From Anaeramoeba ignava (taxonomy: Eukaryota > Metamonada > Anaeramoebidae): a stretch of DNA of 64,000 nucleotides. Below the pieces are notes generated by a model, which saw only the letters and a program-made list of their open reading frames with translations, was not told the DNA's origin and did not search any database. The translations under genes and the position numbers were made by a program. Each line of letters opens with the position of its first letter. The stretch's first letter is position 1. The stretch is from the NCBI GenBank assembly GCA_028826165.1, contig JAPDFW010000061.1, forward strand, positions 310,001 through 374,000, given 5' to 3'. Shown here piece after piece: positions 45,461 through 57,266 of the stretch.

Positions 45461-47637
45461 ATGATTTCTCTTAAAGAAAAATATCAAAAAGCAAAACAAA
45501 ATAAAAATGAAAAAGAAATATTAAAAGAATATCAAGAAATTATTCAAACAAAAACTGAAAATGAAGAAGAAATTAAAATTAAAGAAGAAACAATTATTGA
45601 AATTGGTGAAATTTTTGCAAAATTAGGATTTGGTGAAAATATTAAAAATTTAATGGATTCTTTACAAGATTTTTTCCTTCAACTTCCAAAAGCTAGAACT
45701 GCAAAAATTGTTAGAAAATTAATTGAATTAATTAATCAAATTCCTAATTCTATTGATTTACAAATTCATGTTTGTTCTCATTGGATTGATTGGGCAAAAA
45801 AAGAAAAACGTTCTTATTTAAGACAAAGACTTGAATCAAAATTAGCTTCTTTGTATATTTTTAATATTCATTTATAAATTTAAATTCATTTATAAAATTA
45901 AATTAAAATTAAAATTCATTTATAAAATTAAATTAAAATTAAAATTCATTTATAAAATTAAAATTCATTTATAAAATTAAAATTCATTTATAAAATTATT
46001 AAAATTAAAATTCATTTATAAATTAAAATTCATTTATAAATTAAAATTCATTTATAAATTAAAATTCATTTATAAATTAAAATTCATTTATAAATTAAAA
46101 TTCATTTATAAATTAAAATTAAAATTAAAATTAAAATTAAAATTCATTTATAAAATTAAAATTAAAATTAAAATTAAAATTAAAATTAAAATTAAAATTA
46201 AAATCAAAATTAAAAATTAAAATTAAAATTAAAATTAAAATTAAAAATAAAATTAAAATTAAATTAAAATTAATTTATAAAATTAAAATTAAAATTCATT
46301 TATAAATTAAAATTCATTTATAAAATTAAAATTAAAATTCATTTATAAAATTAATATTTAAAAAAAAGATATTTAGAAAATACAAATTTCCAAATGGCTT
46401 TAACAACAATAACTAATTTAGCTAAAGAAGTGAAAAAATTAGATGATAAACTTTTATTAATTGAAGTTAATTTGATTGAAACTAAAATTCATATTGAATT
46501 GAAAAACATACCTAAAGCAAAAGCATCACTTACATCAGCAAGAACATCAGCAAATGCAGTTTATTGTCCACCTTTATTACAATCAGAAATGGATAAATTA
46601 TCTGGAATTTTACATATTCATGAACAAGATTTTAAAACTGCTTTTTCTTATTTTTTTGAATCATTTGAAGGTTATTCAACTATTGTTCTTGATCCAAAAC
46701 TTAAGAAAAAATATTCAGATAATATTGTTGGTCAAACTAAATTTAAATTTATTGAAAAAGAAGCTATTTCCACATTAAAATATATGCTTTTAACAAAAAT
46801 TATGATGGAACATGTTTGTTTTATTTTAGATATTTATATTTTAAATATTTATTATTAATATTTATATTTATATTTATAATTTAAATATTTATATTTATAT
46901 TTTAAATATTTATATTTTATATATTTATTATTAATAGCCAGAAGAAATTCATGGAATTGTAAATGGAAAAGTAGCATCAAAATTTACAGGAAGAGAAATT
47001 GATTGTATAGTTAAAATTTCTGAAGCATATTCTGAAAGATCTTTACATAAATTTAATGAAGCTATTAAAGAATATGATAAAGGTTTATTCTTTTATTTCC
47101 ATTTAAAAAAGAAATATTTATTCCAATTTAAAATATTTAATTCAAAATAAAAATAAATAAAAGAATTACAAGAAGATCCAATTATTAAAAATTTACTTAA
47201 TTCACTTTATGAAACAATGCTTGAACAAAATTTACTCAGATTAATTGAACCATTTTCAAGAGTTGAAATATCACATATTGCAGATTTAATTAAACTTGAT
47301 ACAAAAACAGTTGAAACAAAGTATAATAATTTATTATTATTTAAAAATTTTTATTTTAATTAATTTATTAATTTATATTTTTTTAATTTATTAAGATTAT
47401 CTCAAATGATTCTAGATAAAAAATTTGAAGGAATTCTTGATCAAGGAGCAGGATGTTTAATTATTTATGATGAAACTATTCCAGATGTAAATTATATTTT
47501 TTTATTTTTTTAAATTCAAAATTAAATTTTTTAAATTCAAAATTAAATAGGAAACTTATAAATTATCAATTGAAATTATGGAAAATTTAAATGTTGTGAT
47601 TGGATCTCTTTATCAAAAAGCAAAAGGATTAAATTAG
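45461..47637 (+). CDS. RPN6: 26S proteasome lid subunit RPN6 (PSMD11), six exons
   Basis: Exons 45461-45852, 46369-46813, 46938-47082, 47164-47320, 47396-47486 and 47551-47637 join in phase. Family marks in order: [92 protein letters not shown] (my join has [20 protein letters not shown]), then the PCI end [20 protein letters not shown] and the final helix [18 protein letters not shown]6 clamps the 19S lid to the 20S core and supports the lid through its PCI winged helix. The gene looks complete, with about the usual length (near 440 residues) and no missing motif. Intron 1 is 516 bp of simple repeat; the others are 64-125 bp and A/T-rich. Confidence 0.92.
45853..46368 (+). repeat. RPN6 intron 1: TTCATTTATAAATTAAAA repeat array
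   Basis: About 500 bp of AAAATTCATTTATAA and AAAATT units between donor TTT|GTATAT (45853) and acceptor AAAAAAAG (46368). The exons join as [15 protein letters not shown], the correct RPN6 sequence, so the array is spliced out. Confidence 0.88.
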
Positions 47638-47763
47638 ATTAAACAAAAATTTTAGATTTTAAAATTTTAATCAAATCAACTCAAATCAATTCAATTCCAA
47701 ATTTTCATTTTTTCTTTTTTTCATTTTTCATTTTTCATTTTTTTCATTTTTTTCCTCTTCAAA

Positions 47764-50700
47764 ATGAATCCAAAAATAAATTCTTTTTCAAATCAAAAAT
47801 CTTTCATTTCTTATTTTTCAAAATTTAATTATCATGAAATTGAACAAAATTATCCAAAAATAAAATTTAAAGTTAATTTCTTTTTTTTTTAAAAAAAGAA
47901 AAAAAAAATTTTTTAATAAAATTTTCATTTTATAAATAGACAGAAGAATTAAAATTAAACAAAAATTTAGATTCTCATGAACTTTCTGTATAAATTTATT
48001 AAAACAAAACTTGATTAAATAATTAAAAAAAAAAATTGTTTTGACATCTTATTATTTTTTTGAATTGGTAAAAATAAAAGTGTTTTGAATTAAATCCAAA
48101 TATCAATGAATTACAATTTGCAGTTGGATTTAAAACAGGAAATATTGTCTTATCAAATATTAATAATACAGAATCAAAAAACTTCACAATTCTTTTCCAA
48201 AAAGATTCTCCAAAAAATTGTAACTCAATTTCTTGGAATCCAATTTATTTTAATCAAATTGCTTCAGGATATCAAAAATCACAAAATGGATCAATTTTCA
48301 TTTGGGATTTGAATCAGATTTGTACTTTTTTATAAATTCAAATTCAAAAATTGAAAAATTCAAAAATTCAAATATTTAAATTTCATTTAGATTTTTCTTT
48401 CTCAAATCCTATTATTCAATTTGATAATCAACAGGATTCAATTTTTCTAACTTGGAAACCTAATGAACCCAATATATTATTTTCATGTTCAAAAAATGGA
48501 TTAATTTATATTTATGATATAAAACAAGGAAATCAACCAGTTCAGATAATTGAAAATTTTAAAGATGAATCAACTATTGAATTTCTTGAATTTGATTTTG
48601 TAATGAATTCAAGATTTGGATGTTTAAGCAATGGAAATGTTGCAATTTTTGATTCAAGAAAGCTTTCATCTCCAATATCCTAAAAACAAGAAAAAAAAAT
48701 ATTTTTAATTTTTATTGTTTTAATTTTTATTATTTTTTCCTTGACTACTTTGTAAGAATTTATTTTAAAACCTAATTTTAAAATTCAGGAATTTCATTGG
48801 ATCCCAAATCAAGAAAATTCAATTGGAACAATTTCTACAGAAGATGATAAATTTTATTTATGGAATTTACAAAAAGGAAATGGAGAAAATCAAAATAATT
48901 TTTTGGGTTTGTTGAATTGAATTGAATTGAATTTAAACAAGAAAATTAATTTTAATAATTAATTATTTAAATATCAAAAAATATAAAAATATATAGTGAA
49001 AAATTTAGAAGAAAAACCAATTTCATTTGATTGTATAAATAATTCAAGTTATTCAATTGGTTTTTTAACAAAAGATGGGAATGTTAGAATTGAAAAATTA
49101 TTTGGAAACACAAAATACTCAATGTTTCGAAAATCAAATACTCTTTTTCTTGATGATAAAAGTCTTTTTTCAACACAAAAACTAAATTTGGAGAATGAAG
49201 AAGATATTTCAATTGTGATGAAAAAAAGATGCTTAAAAAATTATTCATTAAATGCAAAAGAAAATGTAAATGTGATCAAAGCATTTCCAAATTTATTTAC
49301 TGATGATATTTTATTTATTTGGAATTATCTTTCTGTTGCAGAAAATGATCCAAATTTTATATTTAATGGAATTGAAGATATTTTAAATGATGAAAAACCT
49401 CGTAAATTCAAAATTAAATTCAAAATCAAAATCAAAATCAAAATCAAAATCAAAATCAAAATTTAAAATCAAATTCAAAATCAAATTCAAATTCAAATTC
49501 AAATTCAAATTCAAATTAAAATTAAAATTAAAATTAAATTCAAATTCAAAATCAAAATAAAAATCAAAATTAAAATCAAAATTAAAATCAAAATCAAAAT
49601 CAAAATCAAAATCAAAATTAAAATTAAAATCAAAATCAAAATCAAAATCAAAATCAAAAATTAAAATTAAAATCAAAATCAAAATCAAAATAAAAATCAA
49701 AATCAAAATCAAAATCAAAATCAAAATTAAAATCAAAATCAAAATCAAAATTTAAAATCAAAATCAAAATCAAAATTAAAATCAAAATCAAAATCAAAAT
49801 CAAAATCAAAATCAAAATCAAATTCAAATTCAAAATCAAAAATCAAAATCAAAATCAAAATCAAAATAAAATTTAAAATAAAAATCAAAATCATAATAAA
49901 AATCAATATCATTATAAAAATTAATATAAAAAATCAAATTTAAAATCAAAATCAAAATCAAAAATTAAATCCAAAATCAAAATTAAAATCAAAATCAAAA
50001 TCAAAATCAAAATAAAAATAAAAATCATTATTAAATTCAAAATCAAAATCAAAATCAAATTCAAAATTGAAATCATAATTAAAATCAAAATCAAATTCAA
50101 AATAAAAATCAAAATTAAAATCAAAATCAAAATCAAAATCAAAATCAAATTCAAATTCAAAATCAAAATAAAATTCAAAATCATAATAAAAATAAAAATC
50201 ATTATAAAAATCAAAATCATAATAAAAATAAAAATCATTATAAAAATTAATATAAAAATCAAAATCAAAATCAAAATCAAAATCAAAATTAAAATTCAAA
50301 TAGAAATAATTAACAAAGTATGGAATTCTTCCAACTTCCAAAAATTTAAAAGTCAACAAAGAGATGCTGTTGAAAAACTACTTCAATCATTAAAAATTCT
50401 TGATGAAAATCAAGTAATTGAATCAAAATCCAATATTGAAAGATGGATTTTTTTGAAAATTATAAATTTAGATTTCGAGGAAGTTGTTTCAATTTTAAAA
50501 GCAGCAGAATTAACAAGATCAAGTCATATTATCAGATTTTGCGAAAGCCCATTTTATGGACTTCTTTCATTGACAATTTCAGGATACAATGAAAAAATGC
50601 GAACAATTTTGACTAAAATGATGGATGAATTAAATTCAACAATTGAAGATCCTTATTTGATATCGTTAGTCACATTTCTATTACAGGATAAAGATTCCAT

Positions 50701-51544
50701 TGTGAGTATTGCGAATAATCCAAAAATAAAAGTACAAGATCGACTATTATTTGCTTCTTGTTTTCTTGATGAAAAGGAATTAAAAGGAATCATTCAAGAA
50801 TTGAAAAAGAAACTTTTTCAAGAAGGAAATTTGCATGGAATAATAACAACAGGAATTAAAGGAAACTTGGAATTTCTTGAATTGATCCAAAATTTTCTTG
50901 ATAAAACAAGTGATGTTCAAACAACAGTTTTAGTTCTGTCGTCAATTTACTCTTTAATTAAAAGGAATCAGGAAACAAGTGAAAAATTAGTTGAGGAAAA
51001 AACTTATCAAATGCTTATGAAAGTTATTGATTCTTATAGAGAATATTTGAATTCAAATCAATTGTTTGAATTTAGATCCTTATTGGATATTGGATTGCAT
51101 GAGAAAATAGGAAATGAAAACATGAACCAAAACAAACCCATTTTGAAATGCAATTATTGTCGAAAAGTGATGGATTTCAAGAAGTCAAAAGATGATTCAA
51201 ATGCAAGAATAATAAATAATTCTTTCAATGATTCCAAAACTTGGAAAGTTTGTCCTTTTTGTTCAAAACCGCTTCCAAAATGCTGTGTTTGTTGCAAAAG
51301 AATAAACGTTTGTGTTTGCGGGAAAAAGACTAATTCCACAAATGAGAAAAATTCTCAAGTTGATCTTTTTTTTGATGTTGAAAAATTGGATCAATCAAGT
51401 TTGATTTTTATATGTTTAAAATGTCATCATGTTTATCATATTAGTTGTTCAAATAATTGGTTTAAAAATCATTCAATATGTCCAGTTTCGGGATGTGAAT
51501 GTTCTTGCATAAGAAATTTAAAAGAAATTTCAAATTCAAATTAG
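47764..51544 (+). CDS. MIOS: MIOS / Sea4, GATOR2 complex subunit, seven exons
   Basis: Exons: 47764-47871, 47940-47987, 48081-48321, 48391-48674, 48756-48906, 48997-49401 and 50319-51544. The N-terminus is a WD40 propeller: LQFAVGFKTGNIVLSNI, CNSISWNPIYFNQIASGY, GSIFIWDL, IFLTWKPNEPNILFSCSKNG, GNVAIFDSRKLSSP. The MIOS stretch MKKRCLKNYSLN ... VIKAFPNLFTDDILFIWNYL is followed by helices (KIINLDFEEVVSILKAA, DRLLFASCFLDEKEL, EGNLHGIITTGIKG, KTSDVQTTVLVLSS). The C-terminus holds the zinc sites CNYCRKVM, CPFCSKPLPKCCVCCKR and a RING-like FICLKCHHVYHISCSNNWF with CPVSGCECSC. MIOS is part of GATOR2, which relays amino-acid state to TORC1. The exon 4/5 junction is not GT-AG (see 48675-48755). Intron 6 is 917 bp of repeat. 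Confidence 0.88.
48675..48755 (+). other. Probable U12-type (minor spliceosome) intron in MIOS
   Basis: No GT lies in the needed place. The exon ends TCTCCA at 48674 and the intron starts ATATCCTAAAA, close to the U12 5' consensus ATATCCTTT. At 48737-48745 stands TTCCTTGAC, a perfect match to the U12 branch-site pattern TTCCTTRAC, about 11 bases before the inferred exon 5 start (GAA TTT ATT TTA at 48756). That phase gives RKLSSPEFILKPNFKIQEFH, which aligns with human MIOS [20 protein letters not shown]. The phase requires an AT-AA intron. An AT-AG end one base later would need a one-base error nearby. Confidence 0.6.
49402..50318 (+). repeat. MIOS intron 6: AAATCA / AAATTC hexamer array
   Basis: A 917-bp intron made almost only of AAAATC with AAATTC, AAAATT and ATAAAAATCATT variants. 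Donor CCTC|GTAAAT and acceptor AACAAAG|TA join as EKPLWNSSNFQK in frame, matching the MIOS SLWYTL region. The open frames on either strand inside it are repeat translations. Confidence 0.88.
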
Positions 51545-51614
51545 AATGTTAAACCTAAATTTCAAAGAGATTTTTTTTTTATTTTTTTTTTTTGAAAAAA
51601 TTAAATTTAAAATT

Positions 51615-51658
51615 TTTTCATTTTTTTCTTTTTTTCATTTTTTCTTCATTTAAAAAAA
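51615..51658 (+). promoter_or_regulatory. T-rich upstream element of the ALG6-like gene
   Basis: TTTTTTCATTTTTTTC, then TTTTTTTCATTTTTTCTTC, precede the A run and ATG 51659. It is the same element as before the ankyrin-BTB genes, here at a housekeeping gene. Confidence 0.45.
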
Positions 51659-53187
51659 ATGATTTTCCAATTTTTTTTATCAATAACAATCGCAATATTA
51701 ATTCGAGTTTTTATTGCTTTACATTCACCAAAAATTTCAGAAATGAATTTTGAAAAACAACAACAAATAATGGAATTTACAACAAAAAATTCAATTAAAA
51801 ATTGGTTTGAAAATCAAAAAACAAGCAATAAACAACGAATTGATTTCTCGCCATTATCAGGATATCATTCCTGGCTAAACGGACAAATCGCGAGAATGAT
51901 TGATCCTCAAATTGTTTCTCGAACTCATTCAAAAAAAGATGAAGGAATAAATCAAATTTTTATGCGATGGACTGTCATAATTGCAGACTTAGTCCTTTAC
52001 TTTCCAGCACTTGCGCTTATGGTTGAAGACTCAAGCAGTAATACAAATCAAGCCGTGCAATGGCTGGCTATGGCTTTGCAACCAGCACTTTTATTGATTG
52101 ACCACGCATACTTTCAATATAATTCAATTTCAATTGCTTTTTGTTTGATTGCTATTTATTTTATTAAATTAAATAAGAAAATTTTAGCTTTTTTTTTCTA
52201 TTCTTTAGCCTTCTTTTATAATTCAAATACTTTGGTTTTTGCTTTACCTTTTGTACTTTATTCTCTTGGTTTATGGATTTCTGATTCTTTTGATGAAGAA
52301 AGTAAATTCAAATTAAAAATTAAAATTAAAAATAAAAATTAAAATTAAAAATTTAAAAAGTAGATCAAAATCCAAAAAACAAAAAAATCCATCCTTTCAT
52401 GTCAAATCTTTTTTTTCTTTCCATTTTAATTGCATTTATTTTTCTTTCTTTTTGGTTTCCTTTTAATAATCCAAAAAAAATCATTTTGGAAAATTTCCAA
52501 AAAATATTTTATCCTTTTGAAACTCAAACAAATTCAGAAAAAGATATTGCAAATATTTGGAGTGTCATGTCAAAGATAATTCCATTTCAAAAAAGATTTT
52601 CAGTTTTGAAATTGAAAATTGGATCATCAATTCTAACTTCAATTTTTTCAATGATAATCAACACTCATTTATTTTTTAAACCAACAACAAGAAATCTAAA
52701 TCTTGCACTTTTTAACACTTCTTTAGCATTTTTTCTTTTTGGATTTCAATTCAATGAAGAATTCATATTGTTTCCTTTGATAATTGCAACTTTTATGCTT
52801 CAAGATGCGAAAATAGGACTTTATATGCTTTGGTTTATTTTAATTGGAACATTTAGTTTATTTCCTTTCATGTTAACAGAAAAAATTTTTACTCCTTGTA
52901 TTTTACTTCCTGTTTTGTTTATTCTTATTTCTTGGAAGATTGTTTCTTTTCTTGGTCATTTTAAAAAACTGAAAATTAGTCTTTTCATTTCAGTTTTGAT
53001 TTGTTTGTTCTCTTTAATTCCTTTCTTCTTTCAATCTTCAACAAAATTTACTTTTACTTTTACTTTTACTTTTACTTTTATTTTTATTTTTCTTTCTTGG
53101 ATTTTCTTTCTTTATCATCAATTTTTTCCTTTTAATTTATGGTTTTTATTTCAAAAAAAAAATCTTAAAACTAAAAAGAATCAATAA
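51659..53187 (+). CDS. ALG6: ALG6/ALG8-family dolichyl-phosphate-glucose glucosyltransferase, two exons
   Basis: Exon 1 is 51659-52301 and exon 2 is 52364-53187 (62-bp intron, phase 1), 488 residues. It starts with a membrane helix (FFLSITIAILIRVFIAL). Family marks: NWFENQKT, PLSGYHSWLNGQIARMIDP (ALG6: PPLTAYHSWLCG), FMRWTVIIADLVLYFPAL, LQPALLLIDHAYFQYNSISI and, in exon 2, LAFFLFGFQFNEEFILFPL. ALG6 adds the first glucose to the lipid-linked N-glycan precursor in the ER lumen; ALG8 adds the second. The YHS motif favours ALG6. Near the end a (TTTTAC)n microsatellite encodes FTFTFTFTFT within a helix. An organism with these enzymes makes glucosylated N-glycans; many anaerobic protists have lost them. 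Confidence 0.82.
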
Positions 53188-53415
53188 ACAAATTATTAAT
53201 TGAAAACAAAAACAAAAAAGAAAAAAGAAAAAAAAAAATTTTTTTAATTATTTTTAAATTAAAAATTTCTTCAGATTTAAAAAGCTCGATATATTTTTTT
53301 TCAACAAATAATTAAAATGTTGTTTTTATTTTATTCAGAGTTGTTTTATAATCATCATTAGAAATTTTATTTTATATTATTTTAATTAATTGAAAAATAA
53401 AAAAATGAAAAAAAT

Positions 53416-53454
53416 ATTTTTAAATTTTTTCATTTTTTTTCATTTTTCTTATAA
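53416..53454 (+). promoter_or_regulatory. T-rich upstream element of ankyrin-BTB gene 6
   Basis: ATATTTTTAAATTTTTTCAT and TTTTTTTCATTTTTCTTATAA lie directly before ATG 53455. The 267-bp intergenic gap upstream otherwise shows only A/T runs. Confidence 0.4.
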
Positions 53455-56400
53455 ATGAATATTTGGGAAGCTTTTCAACAATTAGATTTTGAAATTTTAT
53501 ATAAAATTGAAAAAATTCCAAAAAAACAATTAGAAAAAGAAGGAGAAACAATTTTAAATTTTGCAATAGAACAACAAGCACCATTAGAAATAATAGAAAT
53601 TTTAATTAAAAAAAAAGCAAATCCAAATTCAATAAATCATTTTGGAAGAAATGCATTACATATTGCAATTATAAATAGTGCAGGAATTGATATAATTGAT
53701 TGTTTACTTAATTCAGGAGTATCAATTAATCAACAAGATCAAAAAAGCAAAACAGCTTTTCATTATTCAATAATTTATTTGGAAAAACCAAGTAGAATTG
53801 GAGTTATTAAATATTTGATTGAAAAAAATGCTGATATTTTTGCAAAAACTAAATTTGAGGAAACAGCTTTGCATTTTGCTTGTAAAAAAAAATCTCTTAA
53901 AGTTATCAAATTGTTAATTGAAGAAGGACTTGATGTGAATTCAAAAACAATTTATAATGAATCTCCTTTGCATTTCGCATGTCAATGGAGTTCGCTTGAA
54001 ATTATTGAGTATTTGATTCAAATTGGAGCTGATGTATTTGAAAAAACTAATTTTTTTGAAACAGTTTTGCATTTTGCATGCAGAAGTAATTCTCTTCAAA
54101 TTGTAAAATATTTAGTTGAAAAGGGAGTTGATTTAAATGCAAGAACATTCAAAAATGAAACAGTTTTGCATTTTGTATGTAGAAGTAATTCTCTTCAAAT
54201 TGTAAAATATTTAGTTGAAAAGGGAGTTGATTTAAATACAAGGACATTCAACAATGAAACAGTTTTGCATTTTGCATGCAGAAGTAATTCTCTTCAAATT
54301 GTAAAATATTTAGTTGAAAAGGGAGTTGATTTAAATGGAAGAACATTCAAAAATGAAACAGTTTTACATTTTGCATGTAGAAGCAATTCTCTTGATGTTA
54401 TTCAATTTTTGATTGAGAAAAGGTGCTGATTTAAACGCGAAAACAATTTTTGGAGAAACAATGCTACATTATGCTTGTGAAGGAAATTCTTCTGTTGAAG
54501 TTATTCAATTTTTGATTGAGAAAGGAATGAATATAAATTCAAGAACAAAATATCAGAACCAAACCCCTCTACATTTTGCTTGTTTCAGCAATTCCTTTGA
54601 GATTATCAAATACTTAGTTGAAAAAGGAGCGATTCTTAATTCAAAAACAGAAGAAAATATAGCACCATTACATTATGCATGCCTAAAAAAACCGGTTGAA
54701 GTAATTGAGTATTTGATTGAAAAAGGTGCTGATGTGCATCCAAGAGCAAAACAAAATGAAACAGTTTTGCATTTTGCTTGCACATCAAATTCGATCAAAG
54801 TTATACAATATTTGATTGATAAGGGAGTTAATATTTCCCAGAAAACAAGTGATGATGAAACTGCTTTACATTATGCGTGCAAACAAAATTCAATAAAAGT
54901 TATTGAGTATTTGATTGAAAAAAAACAGGATATTACTGCAGAAACAAAAAATAGTAAGAATGTTTTGCATATTGCTTGTCGGAGTAATTCGTTGGAATTT
55001 ATTAAGTATTTGATTCGAAAAAAAGCGGAGATTAAAGCAAGAACAAAATATCGAAACCAAACGCTTTTGCATTTTGCTTGTGAAAGAAACTCAGTTGATA
55101 TTATTAAATATTTAATTGAAGGCGGTGTAAATATCAACGAAAGGACGTTCACCAGCAAATCACCTTTACATATTGCTTGCAGAAACAATTCATTTGAAGT
55201 AATCAAATATTTGATTGAGAATGGAGCATTTGTGAAGGCAAAAACAGACTATAATGAAACAATTTTGCACTACGCTTGCAGATCAAATTCGGTTGATGTT
55301 ATCAAATACTTGATTGAAAAGGGAGTGAATGTTTTCCAGAAAACAAACTTTGATCAAACACCTCTTCATATTGCCTGTCAGAGCAATTCATTGGATGTTA
55401 TTGAATATCTTACCTCAAAAAGACTGAATATCAATTCAATAACAAATCGAAATGAACTTGCTTTCCATTTTGCTTGTCGATATAACTCACTTGAAGTAAT
55501 TCAATATTTAGTGGAAAATGGAGTTGATATCAATGCAAAAACATCCTATAATAAATCCCCTTTGCATTTTGCTTGTCAAAATAATTCTTTGGAGGTTATT
55601 GAGTATTTAATTTCAAAAGGAGCCGATATAAACGCAAAAACGAAAAGACAAGAAAATGTTTTACATTTAGCTTGCAGAAGTAATTCGCTTGATGTTATCA
55701 AATTACTAGTCGGAAATGGACTTGATATCAAACAAAAAACAAATTTTAATGAAACAACTTTGCATTTTGCTTGTCAAAACACTTATATTGAAGTTATTGA
55801 ATATTTGGTTGAAAAGGGAGTTGACATAAATGCCAAAACAGATGAAAAAGAAACAGCTTTGCATATGGCTTGTGAAAGGAATTTACTTCAATTTAATAAA
55901 TTTGCTATTCCCAAACAATGTGATTATGATTCAAGAAGGAAAACCGAAAATCAAACAATTTTGCACTTGTTTCATGAAAACAATTTGGAAAATGATTTTA
56001 TCAAACTTCTTATTGAAAAGGGTGCTTATATCGATGAAAAAAACAATTTTAATGAAACACCACTTTCTATTGCAATTAGAAATCGAAATCAAAACAAAAT
56101 CAAAATTTTGTTAATGAATGATGCAAGTATTTATTCATTAAAAGAAAAGGAAATTACACAAGATTTTCTTGATCTATTTCGCAATATTTACTCAATTAAT
56201 CAAGACATGTGCAATTTCATGAATATACAGGATAACTTTTCAGATTTGCAAATTCAATCAAGTGATTCCTTCAAAATGGATGTTCATAAATTCATTCTTT
56301 TAACCAGATTTGATGGAGATCAATTGCTTTTCCAAAGATTCATTAATATTTGCAGAACAAAGACAAAAGAAGACATACAAATGATTTTGAGTTTTCTTTA

Positions 56401-56959
56401 TACAGGATTTTGCGATTTTGAAACTATTGATCAAAAATTGGATCAACAATTGAAACAAAACATTCAAAATGCTTTGAAAACAAAGAAATTTGTTATAGTC
56501 AAAAAAAATGAAAATGGGAAATTAATTTTTGAAGGTGTTGAAGAAAAACAGAATAAAAAGTTAGAAAATTTTTTCAAAGAAATTGGATTAGATTCAAAAT
56601 GGATTAAATCAAAAAAAGGAAGAAAAGGAATATTAAATGATTTCCATTGTTTATATGAAGAAAAATACATAAAAAAAGATTTTACGATAATTTGTGAAGA
56701 AAGAGAAATTAAAGTTCATAAATTAATATTAATATTAAGAAGTGAATTATTTAAAGGAATGTTTTTATCAGTAACTAATGACAATTCAAATCAAGTTCAT
56801 GATTATTCAGGGAAATCATTTGAATCACTGAATCAATTAATTTATTTTTTTTATCATGACAATTTTGAAGAAGGGAAATTAAATCAATGTAATATTGAAG
56901 AACTTGAAGATGCAAAAGAATTTTATCAATTAAATCACAACTTGAATTTTGATTATTAA
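53455..56959 (+). CDS. Ankyrin-repeat tandem-BTB protein 6 (one frame break, altered C-terminus)
   Basis: About 1,167 residues after removing one extra A. The cap is MNIWEAFQQLDFEILYKIEK. About 26 ankyrin units follow, many with the signature LHFACRSNSLxVIxYLxEKG. Three units at 54,060-54,360 (FKNETVLHFACRSNSLQIVK) are nearly identical 99-bp copies. The C-terminal module is the most diverged of the six: MNDASIYSLKEKEITQDFL, first BTB (MDVHKFILLTRFDGDQ), GLDSKWIKSKKGRKGILNDF, second BTB (IKVHKLILILRSELFKGMFL). The last residues are NHNLNFDY where siblings have NENSIIDFLLKDYI. This change coincides with the left border of a duplicated RCC1-BTB fragment. The extra base is at 54418-54421 (GAGAAAAGGTGCTGA). 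Confidence 0.83.
54418..54421 (+). other. Frame break (+1, A run) in ankyrin-BTB gene 6
   Basis: ATTGAGAAAAGGTGCTGATT should read ATT GAG AAA GGT GCT GAT, as in neighbouring units (ATTGAGAAAGGAATGAAT). One extra A. Confidence 0.9.
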
Positions 56960-57262
56960 ATTTATTAATTAATAAATCAAATAAATTTGGATTTGTTTGA
57001 TTTAATTGAAAATAATCAATTCCAATTTGAATTTCATCAATAATTTCTTGTGTAATTTGAATTTCATCTTTTAATTTGATTTGAATAAATCCAATATTCA
57101 AATATTTGAAATGATTTATTACTTAATTCACTATAATCTGTAACTTTATTTGAAGTATCATTTGTTACAGATAAAAACATTCCTTGATATAATTCACTTC
57201 TCATTATTAATATTAATTTGGGAAATTTATATTGTTTTTCTTTTCTTTCAATTATAAAATAG
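56949..57262 (-). pseudogene. 3' remnant of an RCC1-BTB gene
   Basis: About 310 bp match the 3' end of the intact RCC1-BTB gene (60884-61195) with few differences. They encode, on the minus strand, part of the second BTB (RSELYQGMFLSVTND) and the tail EIIDEIQIGIDYFQLNQTNP. An extra T near 57070 shifts the frame, and the upstream part of the gene is missing. Homology stops near 57262. Its end overlaps the final codons and stop of ankyrin-BTB gene 6 (TTTTGATTATTAAATTTATT is shared), so the two genes meet at a recombination border. Confidence 0.85.
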
Positions 57263-57266
57263 TTTA

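Noticed and set aside
49383-50359. Minus-strand frames of L/I and D/F repeats
   Set aside because: Antisense of the AAATCA array in MIOS intron 6; the flanking exons splice cleanly over it.
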